Assembly: GCF_001636315.1 (NCBI RefSeq)
Contig: NZ_KV440949.1
Span: forward strand, 5,598,084 to 5,662,083
Direction: 5' to 3'
From: Neobacillus mesonae
GTDB taxonomy: Bacteria; Bacillota; Bacilli; Bacillales; Cytobacillaceae
Length of the DNA stretch: 64,000 bases
The position numbers were made by a program, and so were the translations under genes. Every line of letters starts with the position of its first letter. Position 1 is the first letter of the stretch. Under the pieces are notes generated by a model. The model did no database searches. It was not told where the DNA came from and worked only from the letters and a program-made list of their open reading frames with translations. Positions 1 through 10,500 of this stretch are shown here, piece after piece.

Positions 1-1332
1 GAATTCGGAGAGATGATGTTCCAAAATGCTGATGCAGTCTCAAAAGAATTCGGTCCTCCGGCAGATGGGATGCCTAACTGGGCGATAACTCGTTATGTCC
101 CATGGACATCCTGGTATGCTGCTAAGGCCATCTGGTCAAGTGCAAGTGGAGGTGTATCCATCCAGGGAGAAAGTAATGGGATGGCTACTTTTGCCCATGA
201 ATTCGGTCATATTATGACCCTTGGTGATAACTATAACAATCCTTATGGAGATCCAGTTTCTCGGACCTATGCAGGGTCTTGGGAGTTAATGAGCAGCGGC
301 AGCTTTAATGGACCGGGGGGATCACATACGCGTTGGATGATACCTGCAACCCAAGGAGGTTCTGTACCACCGCATCATATGCTAAGGAATAAAATCAAGC
401 AGGGCTTCTTGTCACCGAATCAATATCTAAGCTTAGACCGTGACAAGCTTGCAGAGACTGGTCCAGTGTTTACTGATATCCTTGCTAGGGAGGTACCGAC
501 CGGCAGTCAATTTGGCCGTACGGGGATCTACGGTATCAACATTGGTATGGTTGATAAAACGCCAAGGAACTATTTAAAAGATGATTGGCGTGCTGATATG
601 CAAAATGGAGCGAACTGGTATAATAACTATACCCTTGAGGTGGTTGACAGAGTTGGTTCCGATTCCTTTGTCCCTGATTCAGGTGTACTGATGGCAAAGA
701 CAAGGAACAGTGAGTCTGCACCAAATATTTGGGTTATTGATTCACACCCCGAGGATATTAACCTGGAGGATTTCAAGAGACCTGACGGTACTACTGCCAT
801 GCTTTCCAAAGGCGGCTTAGAGCAGCTGGCTGATGCCCTATTTAAGGCCGGTACCGGGGATGGAGTGGTTAGCGAGTATAAAGACGAGCATAACCGGCTT
901 CATTTCTATATATTAGATAAAAAGAAGGACAATACAGGCGCACTTTCTTATCGAGTAGCCGTACGTCACATGGACGGTTCTGGTCCATTTACTCGTGGAG
1001 TAGCTGTGGTCAATGGTTCGGTTGATCAAGCTGTCCCTGGTCGAGTGGCTGTCTATCACTTTAAGGTAACGAATACTGGAAATGCAACTGACCTCTTCCG
1101 TCTCAATGCTAAATCAGAGGCTAGCTGGGAGGTTAAACTGCAACATAATGTAATGGAAGTAGAAGCTGGAAAAACAATTGATGTTCCCGTTTACGTGAAA
1201 ATTCCATTGGACAAGAAAAACGGACTAAGTCCAGCTCCATCAAACCTTACCTTTACAAGTACCTCCGAGACAGATTCTGAAAAATCCGCCTCTATTATTC
1301 GAAGAGTTGGACCTGGCGGATCAGGGAAATAA
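1..1332 (+). CDS. M6-type metalloprotease, 5' truncated by window
   Basis: C-terminal part of a secreted zinc metalloprotease of the M6 (immune inhibitor A-like) type. The frame is open from base 1, so the ATG at 13 is probably internal. The zinc site HEFGHIMTLGD lies about 60 residues after that ATG, fitting HExxH plus a downstream Gly-Asp. The last ~110 residues (AVPGRVAVYHFKVTNTGNATD onward) look like an Ig-like/NEW3-type beta-sandwich found at the C-termini of secreted bacterial enzymes. Secretion signals lie outside the window. Family by motif; the substrate cannot be inferred. A strong terminator follows. Confidence 0.75.
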   Translation, partial: EFGEMMFQNADAVSKEFGPPADGMPNWAITRYVPWTSWYAAKAIWSSASGGVSIQGESNGMATFAHEFGHIMTLGDNYNNPYGDPVSRTYAGSWELMSSGSFNGPGGSHTRWMIPATQGGSVPPHHMLRNKIKQGFLSPNQYLSLDRDKLAETGPVFTDILAREVPTGSQFGRTGIYGINIGMVDKTPRNYLKDDWRADMQNGANWYNNYTLEVVDRVGSDSFVPDSGVLMAKTRNSESAPNIWVIDSHPEDINLEDFKRPDGTTAMLSKGGLEQLADALFKAGTGDGVVSEYKDEHNRLHFYILDKKKDNTGALSYRVAVRHMDGSGPFTRGVAVVNGSVDQAVPGRVAVYHFKVTNTGNATDLFRLNAKSEASWEVKLQHNVMEVEAGKTIDVPVYVKIPLDKKNGLSPAPSNLTFTSTSETDSEKSASIIRRVGPGGSGK

Positions 1333-1352
1333 AAGGATTGCACAAATACTTT

Positions 1353-1384
1353 AAGTAGGATGGATCCCATATCCATCCTACTTT
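1353..1384 (+). terminator. intrinsic terminator of the M6 protease gene
   Basis: Perfect 13-bp inverted repeat (AAGTAGGATGGAT / ATCCATCCTACTT) with a 5-base loop, 20 bp after the stop codon. Confidence 0.75.
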
Positions 1385-1725
1385 GTGCTCATTACTTGGA
1401 CCTGCCGCCCTCACCGCAATTAAAATAAATATAACTCCTCTAGATATAACATTTTAGGAGGAATTAAACTCGCCATAGTATTGTGTCTTTTTAAAACTAA
1501 GTTGTTAAATAATCTTTAATTTTGGTTTTGTTATTAGATTTTTTTAATATATAATGTCCCAGCCGGTAGTATTGTTCGAAAAGTGGAGATTAATGAAGAT
1601 ATACCTGTAATCTATGTAATATAGAAGAAACTCGTCTAATTTAAAGGTATAAACGATAGAAGTAGCGAATTCAATAGAATGAGTAGAATTTAGAACTCAA
1701 ATTGGAGTTTAAGGTTGGGATTTTT
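1385..1725. other. intergenic, no gene seen
   Basis: About 340 bp of AT-rich sequence with stops in all frames. It presumably holds the promoter of the next small gene, but no convincing -35/-10 pair was identified. Confidence 0.4.
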
Positions 1726-2025
1726 ATGGAAGCACCAAGATTTATTTCACGGGAAGAAGAAGCCAAACTACCATCTTTCCAAAGTCATGATGAAGCCTAT
1801 CAATGGTTTAAAGAAAAATATGGAAATGATTTTGTTTTAACGACGGTTGAGCCGTTGGAAGAACAAAATTGTTATTTCTATATCTTGATAGTAGATCGTT
1901 ATGTTTATGAGTTCGGTCAAAAGGAACTAGAAGAAAAAGGTGTCTTGACTAATGCTTTTAAATTTATGAGAAGTCACCAAGACATTCAGATACTTGAAGA
2001 TGGCGATGTCCAAATCGTATATTAA
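1726..2025 (+). CDS. hypothetical protein, 99 aa
   Basis: Short soluble acidic protein (starts MEAPRFISREEEAKLP) with no signal peptide or membrane segment. The ATG at 1726 is preferred over an in-frame TTG at 1702 because GGTTGGGA lies just ahead of it. The region FYILIVDRYVYEFGQKELE looks like a small alpha/beta domain. It is a stand-alone unit with its own terminator. No family is recognised. Confidence 0.6.
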   Translation: MEAPRFISREEEAKLPSFQSHDEAYQWFKEKYGNDFVLTTVEPLEEQNCYFYILIVDRYVYEFGQKELEEKGVLTNAFKFMRSHQDIQILEDGDVQIVY

Positions 2026-2098
2026 ACCATTGTGTTGCAGTAACGCTCTCAGAGGAAATTAGAAATCATTTCATAGGTAAATAAATATTTCATTATTG

Positions 2099-2127
2099 AG
2101 CTAATCTGCGGATGAGCTTTTTTTATT
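2099..2127 (+). terminator. intrinsic terminator
   Basis: Stem AGCT-ATC / GAT-AGCT with a TGCG loop followed by seven T, 75 bp after the stop of the 99-aa gene. Confidence 0.7.
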
Positions 2128-2202
2128 TTATGGAGGAATTTTAATCAAATTTGAAGAATTTAAAAGGACTTACATAAACCATTGGCGAGTTTTCATAAGA
2201 CA

Positions 2203-3135
2203 CTAACGTAGGGTGTTTTCAAGGATGTAACCATTCTCCCACGTTCCTATAAGAATAAATCGGTCATCGTTACTGAATTCCCCAAAACAAGCATATTGTA
2301 TTTCTTCAACTACAATGGGTTCTAAATCATCGTATCGCAGGATTAAAACTGTCTCACTATATGTAAGGATAATATATCGACCATCGTTTGACTGGTGCAT
2401 ATGTTGAAAATAACCAAAGTGGTCAGGATAATCCTGTTTTGATAAGCAGACTTTCTTTAAAATTTCTTTAAATTGTCCATCAAGTATAACTATGTCATAA
2501 TCTTGAACCACAATATATACGTTATGAATAGAGTTAAAGATGATGGAATCCCAATTCCGAATTACTAAGTTGTCTAATACTTTAATGGACTCTTTATTTA
2601 TTGGTTCTTTAACTTTTACTATTTTTTCGACTCGGTAACCTTCATTATTTATATAACTCAGAGTAAATAAATAGGCACTTTCAGCCTGGATAAAGTGATT
2701 AAAGTAAAGAAGAGTAATTGAATCTTTAAATTGAGTTAGTACGCTAAACTCACCCTTCTCAATGTTGATTAATGCCAGTTGATGCCCGTCTTTCGTTTTC
2801 AGTGTATCAAGGATAATGAGTGAAGTATTAGTTAGAGCAAAGTCCCCTTCGACAAGTTGATATTTTTTATTCGATTTAATGGTTTTGATTAACTGAAATC
2901 CAACCGTTTCATACACATATACAGTACCGATTGTGTTTTTTATATATAAATAATCATCATTGTCTGAGAAATGAATATCTCCTGGATTATTACTAAGCTC
3001 CTTTATTTTTTCCCAAGAACTTGTTTCATAAATAATTGTTTTACTGCTCATTGTATAACATAAAAAACGATAGTCATTCGAAAATTTAATTTGATAAGCG
3101 GTTTTAAATTTTTTGATTACATTCATATGTAGCAT
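2203..3135 (-). CDS. beta-propeller-like hypothetical protein, 310 aa
   Basis: Soluble protein made of repeated blocks of hydrophobic beta-strands ending in turns such as SNDYRFLCY, SDNDDYLYI, SNDGRYIIL and SNDDRFILIG. Recurrent S-N-D-x-R/Y-F/Y-I-x-x pieces are typical of WD40/YVTN-like propellers, here about six or seven blades. There is no signal peptide. TAAGGAG sits 7 bases before the chosen ATG. A scaffold or binding role is inferred from fold only; the partner is unknown. Confidence 0.65.
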   Translation of the reverse strand: MLHMNVIKKFKTAYQIKFSNDYRFLCYTMSSKTIIYETSSWEKIKELSNNPGDIHFSDNDDYLYIKNTIGTVYVYETVGFQLIKTIKSNKKYQLVEGDFALTNTSLIILDTLKTKDGHQLALINIEKGEFSVLTQFKDSITLLYFNHFIQAESAYLFTLSYINNEGYRVEKIVKVKEPINKESIKVLDNLVIRNWDSIIFNSIHNVYIVVQDYDIVILDGQFKEILKKVCLSKQDYPDHFGYFQHMHQSNDGRYIILTYSETVLILRYDDLEPIVVEEIQYACFGEFSNDDRFILIGTWENGYILENTLR

Positions 3136-3194
3136 ATTAATAGCTCCTTAATAAATATTCTTACACGCATATTCTCCTCTTTCTTATCTTTACC

Positions 3195-3250
3195 CTTCTT
3201 GCACTGCCCCTTTCGTGGAACAAGAAAAAAAGCCGCCGTAGCGACAGACA
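3195..3250 (+). repeat. CCGTTAG-type repeat, degenerate
   Basis: Box A-like CTGCCCCTTTCG followed by GGAACAAGAAAAAA and the central AGCCGCCGTAGCGAC. Box B is missing. Leftmost recognisable copy in the window. Confidence 0.6.
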
Positions 3251-3367
3251 ATTTTCTAATTTGACCTGATGCGGTTTGTAGTAACTCGAGTAGGAAAGTG
3301 ATAAGATTGAAACAATTCTAAATACCCAATTTTTAATCTTAATTAGAAGGGATGACTGAGATTACAA

Positions 3368-4255
3368 ATGATTATTGATTGCCATTTCCATGTTGATGAA
3401 ACGATGTTAGCGCTAGAAAAAATGATTGAAGAGATGGATAAAAACAATGTTGAGATAACAGCATTAATTCCACCTTTTAATGAAACCATGTATGAAAAAG
3501 AAAGTACATACCAGGATAACCTGCACCGCTTTTTCCGCTTTTTAATCATGAATCTCCCCAAAATAGGCTTTAAAATTTATGACGGATTAGTTAAAGATGG
3601 TTACTTTAAAGTCAATGGAAGCTTTAAGATTTTTACCAAGCCAAATAATGACATTGTAGCAAATGCGATAAAACGCTATCCTGATCGTTTTCTAGGCTGG
3701 GCTGCCGTTAACCCAACTGTTCCAGAATCTGTGGAGACGTTAGAAACATACCTTAACCTACCTGGTTTTATTGGAGTAAAAGCCCATCCATTTATGCATA
3801 AGTATAGTATTAAAGAACTTGATTCCATTGGAGCCTTATGCCAAAACAGAGACATCCCAATGATAATTCATCTATCTTCAGAACCAGATTCCTACAAATA
3901 CTTACCTGAGAAATATCCCAATCTCAAAGTTATTTATGCACATGCAGGACTTCCTTTTTGGAAAAGCCTGTGGCAATATGCAAAGGAAAAACCCAATGTT
4001 TTCGTGGACACATCAAGTGATTACCTTACCCCCTCTATCGTAAGAAATGTCGTTCAGGTACTTGGATATCGAAAAGTATTGTATGGCTGTGATGGACCAT
4101 ATGGAATGAAAAGGTTTAATGAGTACGATTACTCGGATAAAAGGAGTTGGGTTGATTCTTTAGACATTCCTCAAGAACATAAGGATTTTATTCTGGGGAA
4201 GACTTTTATAGACTTAATAAAGAGTACAGACTTGGACTTCATACAGAACAGATAA
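3368..4255 (+). CDS. amidohydrolase family protein (TIM barrel, amidohydrolase_2 type)
   Basis: 295-aa metal-dependent hydrolase/decarboxylase-type TIM barrel. It opens with the metal motif DCHFHVDE (His6, His8). Later conserved pieces are DRFLGWAAVNP, GVKAHPFMHKY, PMIIHLSSE, KVIYAHAGLP and the terminal-strand Asp in YGCDGPYG, which matches the PF04909 layout. There are no membrane segments. It stands alone between minus-strand genes. The substrate is unknown; relatives hydrolyse or decarboxylate small carboxylic or cyclic compounds. The ribosome site is weak (AGAAGGGA, about 17 bases upstream). Confidence 0.8.
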   Translation: MIIDCHFHVDETMLALEKMIEEMDKNNVEITALIPPFNETMYEKESTYQDNLHRFFRFLIMNLPKIGFKIYDGLVKDGYFKVNGSFKIFTKPNNDIVANAIKRYPDRFLGWAAVNPTVPESVETLETYLNLPGFIGVKAHPFMHKYSIKELDSIGALCQNRDIPMIIHLSSEPDSYKYLPEKYPNLKVIYAHAGLPFWKSLWQYAKEKPNVFVDTSSDYLTPSIVRNVVQVLGYRKVLYGCDGPYGMKRFNEYDYSDKRSWVDSLDIPQEHKDFILGKTFIDLIKSTDLDFIQNR

Positions 4256-4338
4256 AAAAAGGTGGTTAACCCTTTCTGGACTAACACACCCTATGGTTTT
4301 GAAACAGAGACTAATCTAACAATATGCTTAAAAAGCAA

Positions 4339-4887
4339 TTAGTTATTTACGATTTTAATATCTTTTATTGGATAATAAACAACATTTGTTGTCCCTACTA
4401 CCTTTTTTATTGGTATCGCTCCAATTTTACGGCTGTCTTTGCTTTCCCTTCTGTTATCTCCCATTACAAACAAACGATCTTTAGGGACAGTATCACTACC
4501 TACTGCGGTTTCCTTTAAAGTGAAGGAGTCTGTTAATGTTCCTCCATCTTTTAATGACTTTTTGTATTTTTCCAAATAAGGTTCGTTGTAAGCTTTCCCA
4601 TTTATGTATAAAACATCATTTTTATATTCAATTCTGTCACCTGGGAGTCCGATTACGCGTTTTATGTAATCACTACCGTCTGGGGCGTGAAACACAACAA
4701 TATCAAATCTTTTCGGTTCTCCGATTTTTGTTACAATCATACGGTCCTGGTCTTGAAGAGTAGGGTTCATTGAAGCACCGTCAACAACAATCGGCGTAAA
4801 GAAAAAAGAGCGAATAATGACTGCTATTGCAAGTGCACCTATTAAGGCTTTAATCCATTCATATGTTTCATTTTTCTTCTTTACCAT
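4339..4887 (-). CDS. signal peptidase I
   Basis: 182-aa type I signal peptidase (S26), which cleaves signal peptides at the outer face of the membrane. One N-terminal anchor (about residues 12-32) is followed by catalytic Ser39 in GASMNPTL, catalytic Lys76 in DYIKRVIGLPGD, and the conserved box GDNRRESKDSR (143-153). Length and single anchor match Bacillus SipS/SipT/SipU paralogues; which one cannot be told. A good GGAGG-like site (GGGAGGTTGAGAA) precedes the ATG. It is monocistronic. Confidence 0.93.
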   Translation of the reverse strand: MVKKKNETYEWIKALIGALAIAVIIRSFFFTPIVVDGASMNPTLQDQDRMIVTKIGEPKRFDIVVFHAPDGSDYIKRVIGLPGDRIEYKNDVLYINGKAYNEPYLEKYKKSLKDGGTLTDSFTLKETAVGSDTVPKDRLFVMGDNRRESKDSRKIGAIPIKKVVGTTNVVYYPIKDIKIVNN

Positions 4888-5101
4888 TTCTCAACCTCCC
4901 TAAATATTCTTAAATAACATATAACCGTATTTTACCATATACGAGTAAAATATGTATTATTTTTCTTCAAACAACCTGCTTCGATAACAGAATAACAAAA
5001 ATCGCTGATTGTTGTTTAAGCAGTACACACTTTCCTTTTAAATAAAAAATTTATGTGGTAGTGCGATATTGCAAAGCAGGAACGGTATAAACTTCAAGCA
5101 T

Positions 5102-5129
5102 AAAAAAAGAGGAGAGTATTTCTCTCCTT
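5102..5129 (-). terminator. intrinsic terminator
   Basis: On the minus strand GGAGAG-AAATA-CTCTCC is followed by TCTTTTTTT, directly after the stop of the 86-aa gene. Confidence 0.8.
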
Positions 5130-5130
5130 G

Positions 5131-5391
5131 TTACTTAGGTTCATGTCCGTTAATAGGCGAACCAGTTGAAGTATGTTCATTTACCCAATCAAGCGATACC
5201 TTCGAAATAGCTGACCAATTAGGGATTTGGTTGCTATGTTGTTCTACCCAACTCATACAATATTGTGGATCTATGCTCTTTTCTAGGCACTGTGCTAAGA
5301 AAGACTGAATGTTTTCCTCAGTACAGTTTTCCCATGAATCACACGTTTCAGCCCAAATACGTTCCATTTCCTGTTTAATATCGTTTACCAT
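5131..5391 (-). CDS. hypothetical protein, 86 aa
   Basis: Small acidic, soluble, Trp/Cys-containing protein starting MVNDIKQEMERIWAETCDSW, mostly helical by pattern. AAGGAGGAATTAAGT precedes the ATG and a strong terminator follows, so it is a genuine single-gene unit. No family is recognised. Confidence 0.65.
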   Translation of the reverse strand: MVNDIKQEMERIWAETCDSWENCTEENIQSFLAQCLEKSIDPQYCMSWVEQHSNQIPNWSAISKVSLDWVNEHTSTGSPINGHEPK

Positions 5392-5497
5392 ACTTAATTC
5401 CTCCTTGATTAAATCTTCAAAATAAGTTTGTCCAAGGAGAAGAAATATATTTACAGAAAAGGTTCGATGTAAACCGAAACAGTTCGATTAGCAGAGT

Positions 5498-5580
5498 AAT
5501 GTAACCTGAACCTTTAGCACAATAAAATAGTCACTAAAATTGCAGCTGGATCTTCAATTCTTACACCCGTTAGTTAAACA
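5498..5580 (+). repeat. CCGTTAG-type repeat
   Basis: Degenerate left half (CCTTTAGCACAATAA), GCAGCTGGATCTTCAATTC, then an intact right half ACACCCGTTAGTTAAACAAG. Lies 3' of the small ORF at 5598-5774. Confidence 0.7.
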
Positions 5581-5597
5581 AGCAGGTTCTGAATTTA

Positions 5598-5774
5598 TTA
5601 GCATTTATTCCTAATTATTTCATCAAAATGTGATTGGTATTTGTTATATATTCCATCATACGGAGGAAAAAGTTTTCCTTCAGGTTCGTTTGGAAAACTC
5701 CCGATATATTGCAAAGATTGAATATGGTGTTCTAAACAAAAATTAACACCCTCAAGTTTACTATATTTTAACAT
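5598..5774 (-). CDS. small ORF, 58 aa
   Basis: Begins MLKYSKLEGVNFCLEHHIQS and ends DEIIRNKC. Soluble, no recognised family. Only a weak AAGGA sits next to the ATG. It is flanked on both sides by copies of the dispersed repeat, which is the normal gene position in this region. It could be a real small gene or a fragment. Confidence 0.4.
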   Translation of the reverse strand: MLKYSKLEGVNFCLEHHIQSLQYIGSFPNEPEGKLFPPYDGIYNKYQSHFDEIIRNKC

Positions 5775-5779
5775 ATCCT

Positions 5780-5832
5780 TATTGAGCTAACTTGCCCGTT
5801 ACTTCAATAAGAAAAGGGATAGCCGCTGCCAT
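5780..5832 (+). repeat. CCGTTAG-type repeat, left half
   Basis: GAGCTAACTTGCCCGTTACTT, then CAATAAGAAAAGGGATAGCCGCTGCCAT; box B is absent. Lies 3' of the MFS gene. Confidence 0.75.
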
Positions 5833-5849
5833 ATTAAAATAATGTATTG

Positions 5850-5879
5850 AAAAAGAGCTTGTAATCCCAAGCTCTCTTT
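5850..5879 (-). terminator. intrinsic terminator, bidirectional
   Basis: GAGCTTG / CAAGCTC stem flanked by A and T runs; reads as a terminator for the MFS gene on the minus strand. Confidence 0.75.
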
Positions 5880-5928
5880 AAGGTTTTGAGTTCTTTTTAA
5901 TAATCCTTTTTATCCTCATTTCTTAAAA

Positions 5929-7098
5929 TTAATGAAATGATTGTTCAGCCTTTTTGGCAGGAAGGATTTTAAACAATAGAACCGAAGCGATAATTGCAAT
6001 AAAACCATTTATATAAAAGGACGTCCCAGCACCAAATGTCTCCCATAACCAACCGGTAAGCAAGGATGCTGGAAAAAAACCAATCCCCGTAGCCATCGAG
6101 TAGAAACCGAGCGCTGTCCCCTTGGATCCAGAAGAGGCAAGATCAACTACCAATGCTTTTTCAACACCTTTTGTTAATGCAGAATAAAGACCGTAAAAAA
6201 GAAATAGAAATACAAGGCCGGTAGATGAATCTACGGTACCAAATCCTAGATAGACTAATCCATAAATGGCGTAACCTGCTGTCAAAATACCTCGTCTCCC
6301 AAATCGGTCAGAAAAGGAGCCGGACAAGTAAGATAAAAGCGAAGCAGTAAGATGAAAAAGTAAATATAATAGTAAAACATTAGCTGTAGAAACACCTATT
6401 TCAGATGCCCTTAATAATAGAAATGAATTTGATGAATTGACAATAGTGAATAGAAAAACAACGATTAATAATTTTTTAACAATCGGATTTAATTGGTTCC
6501 AACTGAGTTTTGACCGGGATGAAGCTATTTTATCCTTTTTCGGTTGAGTTCCCTTTTTATCCTTTACAGCAAAGAGAAGTAACCAGCCAATAATGACAGG
6601 AATTAAAGAATAAACGAAAACCTGATCTATACTTTCCGTTCCAATAAATCGAATAATTAAATAGGCAGCACCAATACCTAATGCAGCTCCCATCATATCC
6701 ATCATGGAATGCAATCCGAACGTTCTACCTTGTCTATTTTTTCCTCCTGATTCTGAAATAAGTGCATCTCTAGGGGCTGTTCGGATGCCTTTCCCTGTTC
6801 GATCAATTAGTTTCCATATAAAAACCCCTGCCCAACCGTTAGTAAATATCAAAAATACTCTTCCTAATCCTGATAATCCATAACCAGTTATCGCTAATCT
6901 TTTTCTCTGTTTAATTCGATCTGAATACCGACCTGAAAAGAATTTCAATAAGCTGGCTAAGCTTTCGGATAAACCATCAATAATTCCGATGACCACTGGT
7001 CCCGAAGAGGCTAGAATAATAGGAATTAATGGAGTAACCATGTAGGTACCCATATCCGTAAAAAAACTAACCAAACTCATTAACCAAACATTATTCAT
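5929..7098 (-). CDS. MFS transporter
   Basis: 389-aa major facilitator with about 11-12 hydrophobic helices. The loop 2-3 signature is GRYSDRIKQRKR, the second-half equivalent is SFSDRFGRRG, and DRTGKGIRTAPRDALIS lies between helices 4 and 5 as in a subgroup of putative drug/metabolite exporters. GGGAGATC precedes the ATG. Substrate unknown. The gene stands alone, head-to-head with the RND pump (420-bp shared intergenic region), so both could form an export module, but no shared operator was seen. Confidence 0.85.
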   Translation of the reverse strand: MNNVWLMSLVSFFTDMGTYMVTPLIPIILASSGPVVIGIIDGLSESLASLLKFFSGRYSDRIKQRKRLAITGYGLSGLGRVFLIFTNGWAGVFIWKLIDRTGKGIRTAPRDALISESGGKNRQGRTFGLHSMMDMMGAALGIGAAYLIIRFIGTESIDQVFVYSLIPVIIGWLLLFAVKDKKGTQPKKDKIASSRSKLSWNQLNPIVKKLLIVVFLFTIVNSSNSFLLLRASEIGVSTANVLLLYLLFHLTASLLSYLSGSFSDRFGRRGILTAGYAIYGLVYLGFGTVDSSTGLVFLFLFYGLYSALTKGVEKALVVDLASSGSKGTALGFYSMATGIGFFPASLLTGWLWETFGAGTSFYINGFIAIIASVLLFKILPAKKAEQSFH

Positions 7099-7516
7099 TC
7101 AATGATCTCCCTTATTATTTATCTTTATTTCAATAATAAATTTATGAAGGGCAAGAAATATTGCATCATATGGGTGAAAGTGATATTACAATTGTCCCAA
7201 ACCCCTCTTTACTTTCTACATAGTACCACCTTGTGTAATTCCATAATACTGAAAAATCCATGTAAATAAAATTTGATAATGTGTTGTTCGAATAACGATA
7301 TGAAATACGACATATATTTGTCTCCAATTTTATAAAAAGCAAAAAATGATGAATACCAGTTTAGTTCTTGTATAATGTAGCAGGATTAAAGTGCTCTTTT
7401 TCCATTTTAATGAAATATTAATCTTTTATTCAGATAAAGTACATGTTCGTTTTATATACTCAAGTTGCTCAATTTTGTCAGCAGTATCATTTTTGAAAAG
7501 TTAGAGGAGGTAAACC
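7099..7516. other. divergent intergenic region between MFS and RND genes
   Basis: No ORF or repeat. A TATAAT at 7371-7376 facing the RND gene could be a -10 box, but no matching TTGACA was found 17 bp upstream. Confidence 0.35.
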
Positions 7517-10500
7517 GTGAAAAGATTAGTGGAGGCGACCATGCAAAGAGCTATTCTTATGATTGTGTGTGTTGTCATTATCTTGGCTTGGGGAGGTATA
7601 TCTGCTTACCAGATGCAAAGAGATTATTTGCCTGGAATTAACAATACGACCCTTTCCGTTAGTATGAGAGTGCCTGGTTATCAAGCTGCACAGGTAAAAC
7701 AGCAAGTAACGGATAATCTGGCAAGTGCCGTCAAGACAGTGGATGGTTTGTCCAATGTTGAAACCACTTCTTATGATGGTGGATTGTTTATGAGTTTGTA
7801 TTTTCCGATGAATACAGACATGAAACAAGCGGAGGATCAAGTAAACAAGGCATTAGCAAATGCAGATCTTCCGCAGACAATTACTACTACGCCTTCAGTA
7901 ACACGATTAACAACTAGTTCTTTTCCAATTTTGACTTATAGTATTACCAGTTCAAAATTGGGTGAACAAACTTTACGTTCAACTGCGACACAAGAAATTG
8001 TAAAACAATTAAAATCTGTGCCAGGAGTATCGGACGTATCGGTAGTGGGCGGAGCAAAGGATGGATATGTTTTAACAATCCGAATGAAAGACCTAGTGAA
8101 AAACGGATTAACATTGGATGATGTAAATAAATCATTTGCCTTAGCTGTTCCTTCCATGCCACAAGGGAACATTGTAAACAATCAGTTATCAATACCTGTA
8201 TCTTTTGATGGTTTGCCATTAACTGAACAGCAAATGGAAAACGCAACGATTAAGAATAAAGAAGGAAAAGCCATTCCGGTTTCCGCTTTTGGGACAATCA
8301 CTCATTCCTTAAATGACCTGAAAACAGTTTCCAGAACAGACGGAGCACCAAGTGTTACGTTAAATGTGATCAAGTCACCTTCAGCCAATATTACAGATGT
8401 TGCGGAGCAAGTAAAAGATCGTGTTGCACATCTTCACTTGGATACTGTAAATTCGAAAGATGTTTCGTTTAAAGTATTGCTTGACCGGGAGAAAGAATTA
8501 AACAGCTCACTTTTCGGATTAGTTCGTGAAGGATTACTTGGTTGTTTATTCTCTATGATTTGTGTGTTCTTCTTCTTCCGAAATGTAAGAAGCACATTAT
8601 TAATTGCCATTTCTTTACCAATTTCATTGCTAGCAACTACTGCATTCCTGAAATCGATGGGTATCACATTAAACATTTTAACCGTTTCTGGTTTAATTGT
8701 AGCCATGGGCCGTATTGTGGATGATTCGATTGTGATTTTAGACAATATGTATCGTAAGCGTGAGGAAAACAAGGACAAATCAATGCTTTCTGTTCTATCG
8801 TCATCTGTTGTTGAGATGATTCCTGCCATATTAGGTTCTACGTTAACGACCATTGCTGTTTATATTCCTATCGCATTTGTAGGTGGAGTCATAAGTGCTT
8901 CATATAGCGGATTTGCTTGGTCTGTTGTGATTGCACTCATTATATCTTTCTTTGTTGCGATGCTGGTCATCCCTGCTCTTGCTTTTATGGGATGGAAAGG
9001 TGGAAACGGAGAAAAACAAACGGTCAAACTCGATGCAAAAATGAAACCAATTCTTCAATCTGCTTTTAAACATAAAAAAGCAATGATTATTGTTTCAATC
9101 TTAGTCTTTTTAGCTGCTGGTACTTATTCTGCTTTTCTTCCAGTAAGCTTATTGCCTAGTGGGAAAATCGGACAAATTGCCATTAAAGCAGAATTGCCAA
9201 AAGGAAGTACGTTAATTCAAGTAGATTCTGAAGTCCAAAAAATCGAAAAAGCATTAAAAGATAATCCAAAGGTGGATGCTTATTCAGCCAATTTCGGTTC
9301 GACGATGACACCACAAAGTGATGACGTTTTTGACCAAGGTGGAGGTTTTATCACCTATCCAAACGTCGCAAACCTTTCTGTTGTGTTGAAAAACGACAAA
9401 GATGCCGATTCTGTCATCAAGCAATTACAACAACAGCTGCCGACATTATCTAAAGATGTTATTTTTACGGTAACCAGCCAGAATATCTCTGGTGATGATT
9501 CACAAATGCGGATCCTGTTTACAGGTTCAGACCAAGCAACATTGGATAAGGTTGCGCAAGAAGCAAGAACCAATCTATCAAAAATTGATAACTTAAGTGT
9601 AGATGGAAAAGTTGATTTAACGAATGGTTCACCTAAGTTTAAAGTCACTTTTGACCAAAAAGCGATTCAAGACAAAGGTGTACAAGTTTCAGACATTCTA
9701 GCAGTGATTAATCGTTACATGTCCACATCCAAAGATGCAACGATTTCGGTGGACCATAAAGCACTTCCTGTGGACCAATATTTAGATCAAATAGCAACAG
9801 GAGCAAACTCAAGCATTACGTTAAACGCAACTGCCGATGATGTTCTTGCTTCTCTTGCCGGTGAAACAGTAAAAGGGAATAATGGTGAAACGGTCCGTTT
9901 TGACCAAATTGCTAAAATATCAAAAGATCCTTCTGCATCTACCATTAGTGAGCGAGATGGTCAGCCATTCTCTCTTGTTACAGCACAGATTACATCAAAT
10001 GATATTAGCAAAGTGTCTAGCCAAGCAGAGAAAGCTCTAAGCAGCATCAAACTTCCTAAAGATGTAACCTATTCATTAGGAGGCATTTCTGAACAAGTAA
10101 AACAAATGATTTTCGATATGTCCGTTGCAGTTGCATTTTCTATCCTTTTAGTGTTACTTATCACTTCTTCCATCTTCAAAGGATGGAGAGCGCCATTGGC
10201 TGTACTATTAAGCATTCCACTTGCTTTAAGTGGTGTAGTAATATCATTAATTCTTTTCCACGGAGAATGGAATCTTGCAGCGTTAATTGGTGTTCTAATG
10301 CTTACAGGTATCGTGGTTACAAACGGTATTGTATTAATTGATAAAATCGAAAGAAACCGAAAAGAGGGAATGCCTGTTAAAGAGGCTGTATTAAATGGCA
10401 GCCTTTCAAGGATTAGACCAATATTAATGACAGCAGCTGCAACAGTCCTTACGTTGTTACCACTTGCATTCTCGCATAATGCGGATACGGTTATTTCGCA

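Noticed and set aside
7371..7376. TATAAT as the promoter -10 of the RND pump gene
   Set aside because: No acceptable -35 box at 16-18 bp; kept only as a remark in the intergenic entry.
8434..8853. Long antisense ORFs across the RND pump gene
   Set aside because: Shadow frames of a well-conserved gene; no ribosome sites and no protein-like composition.
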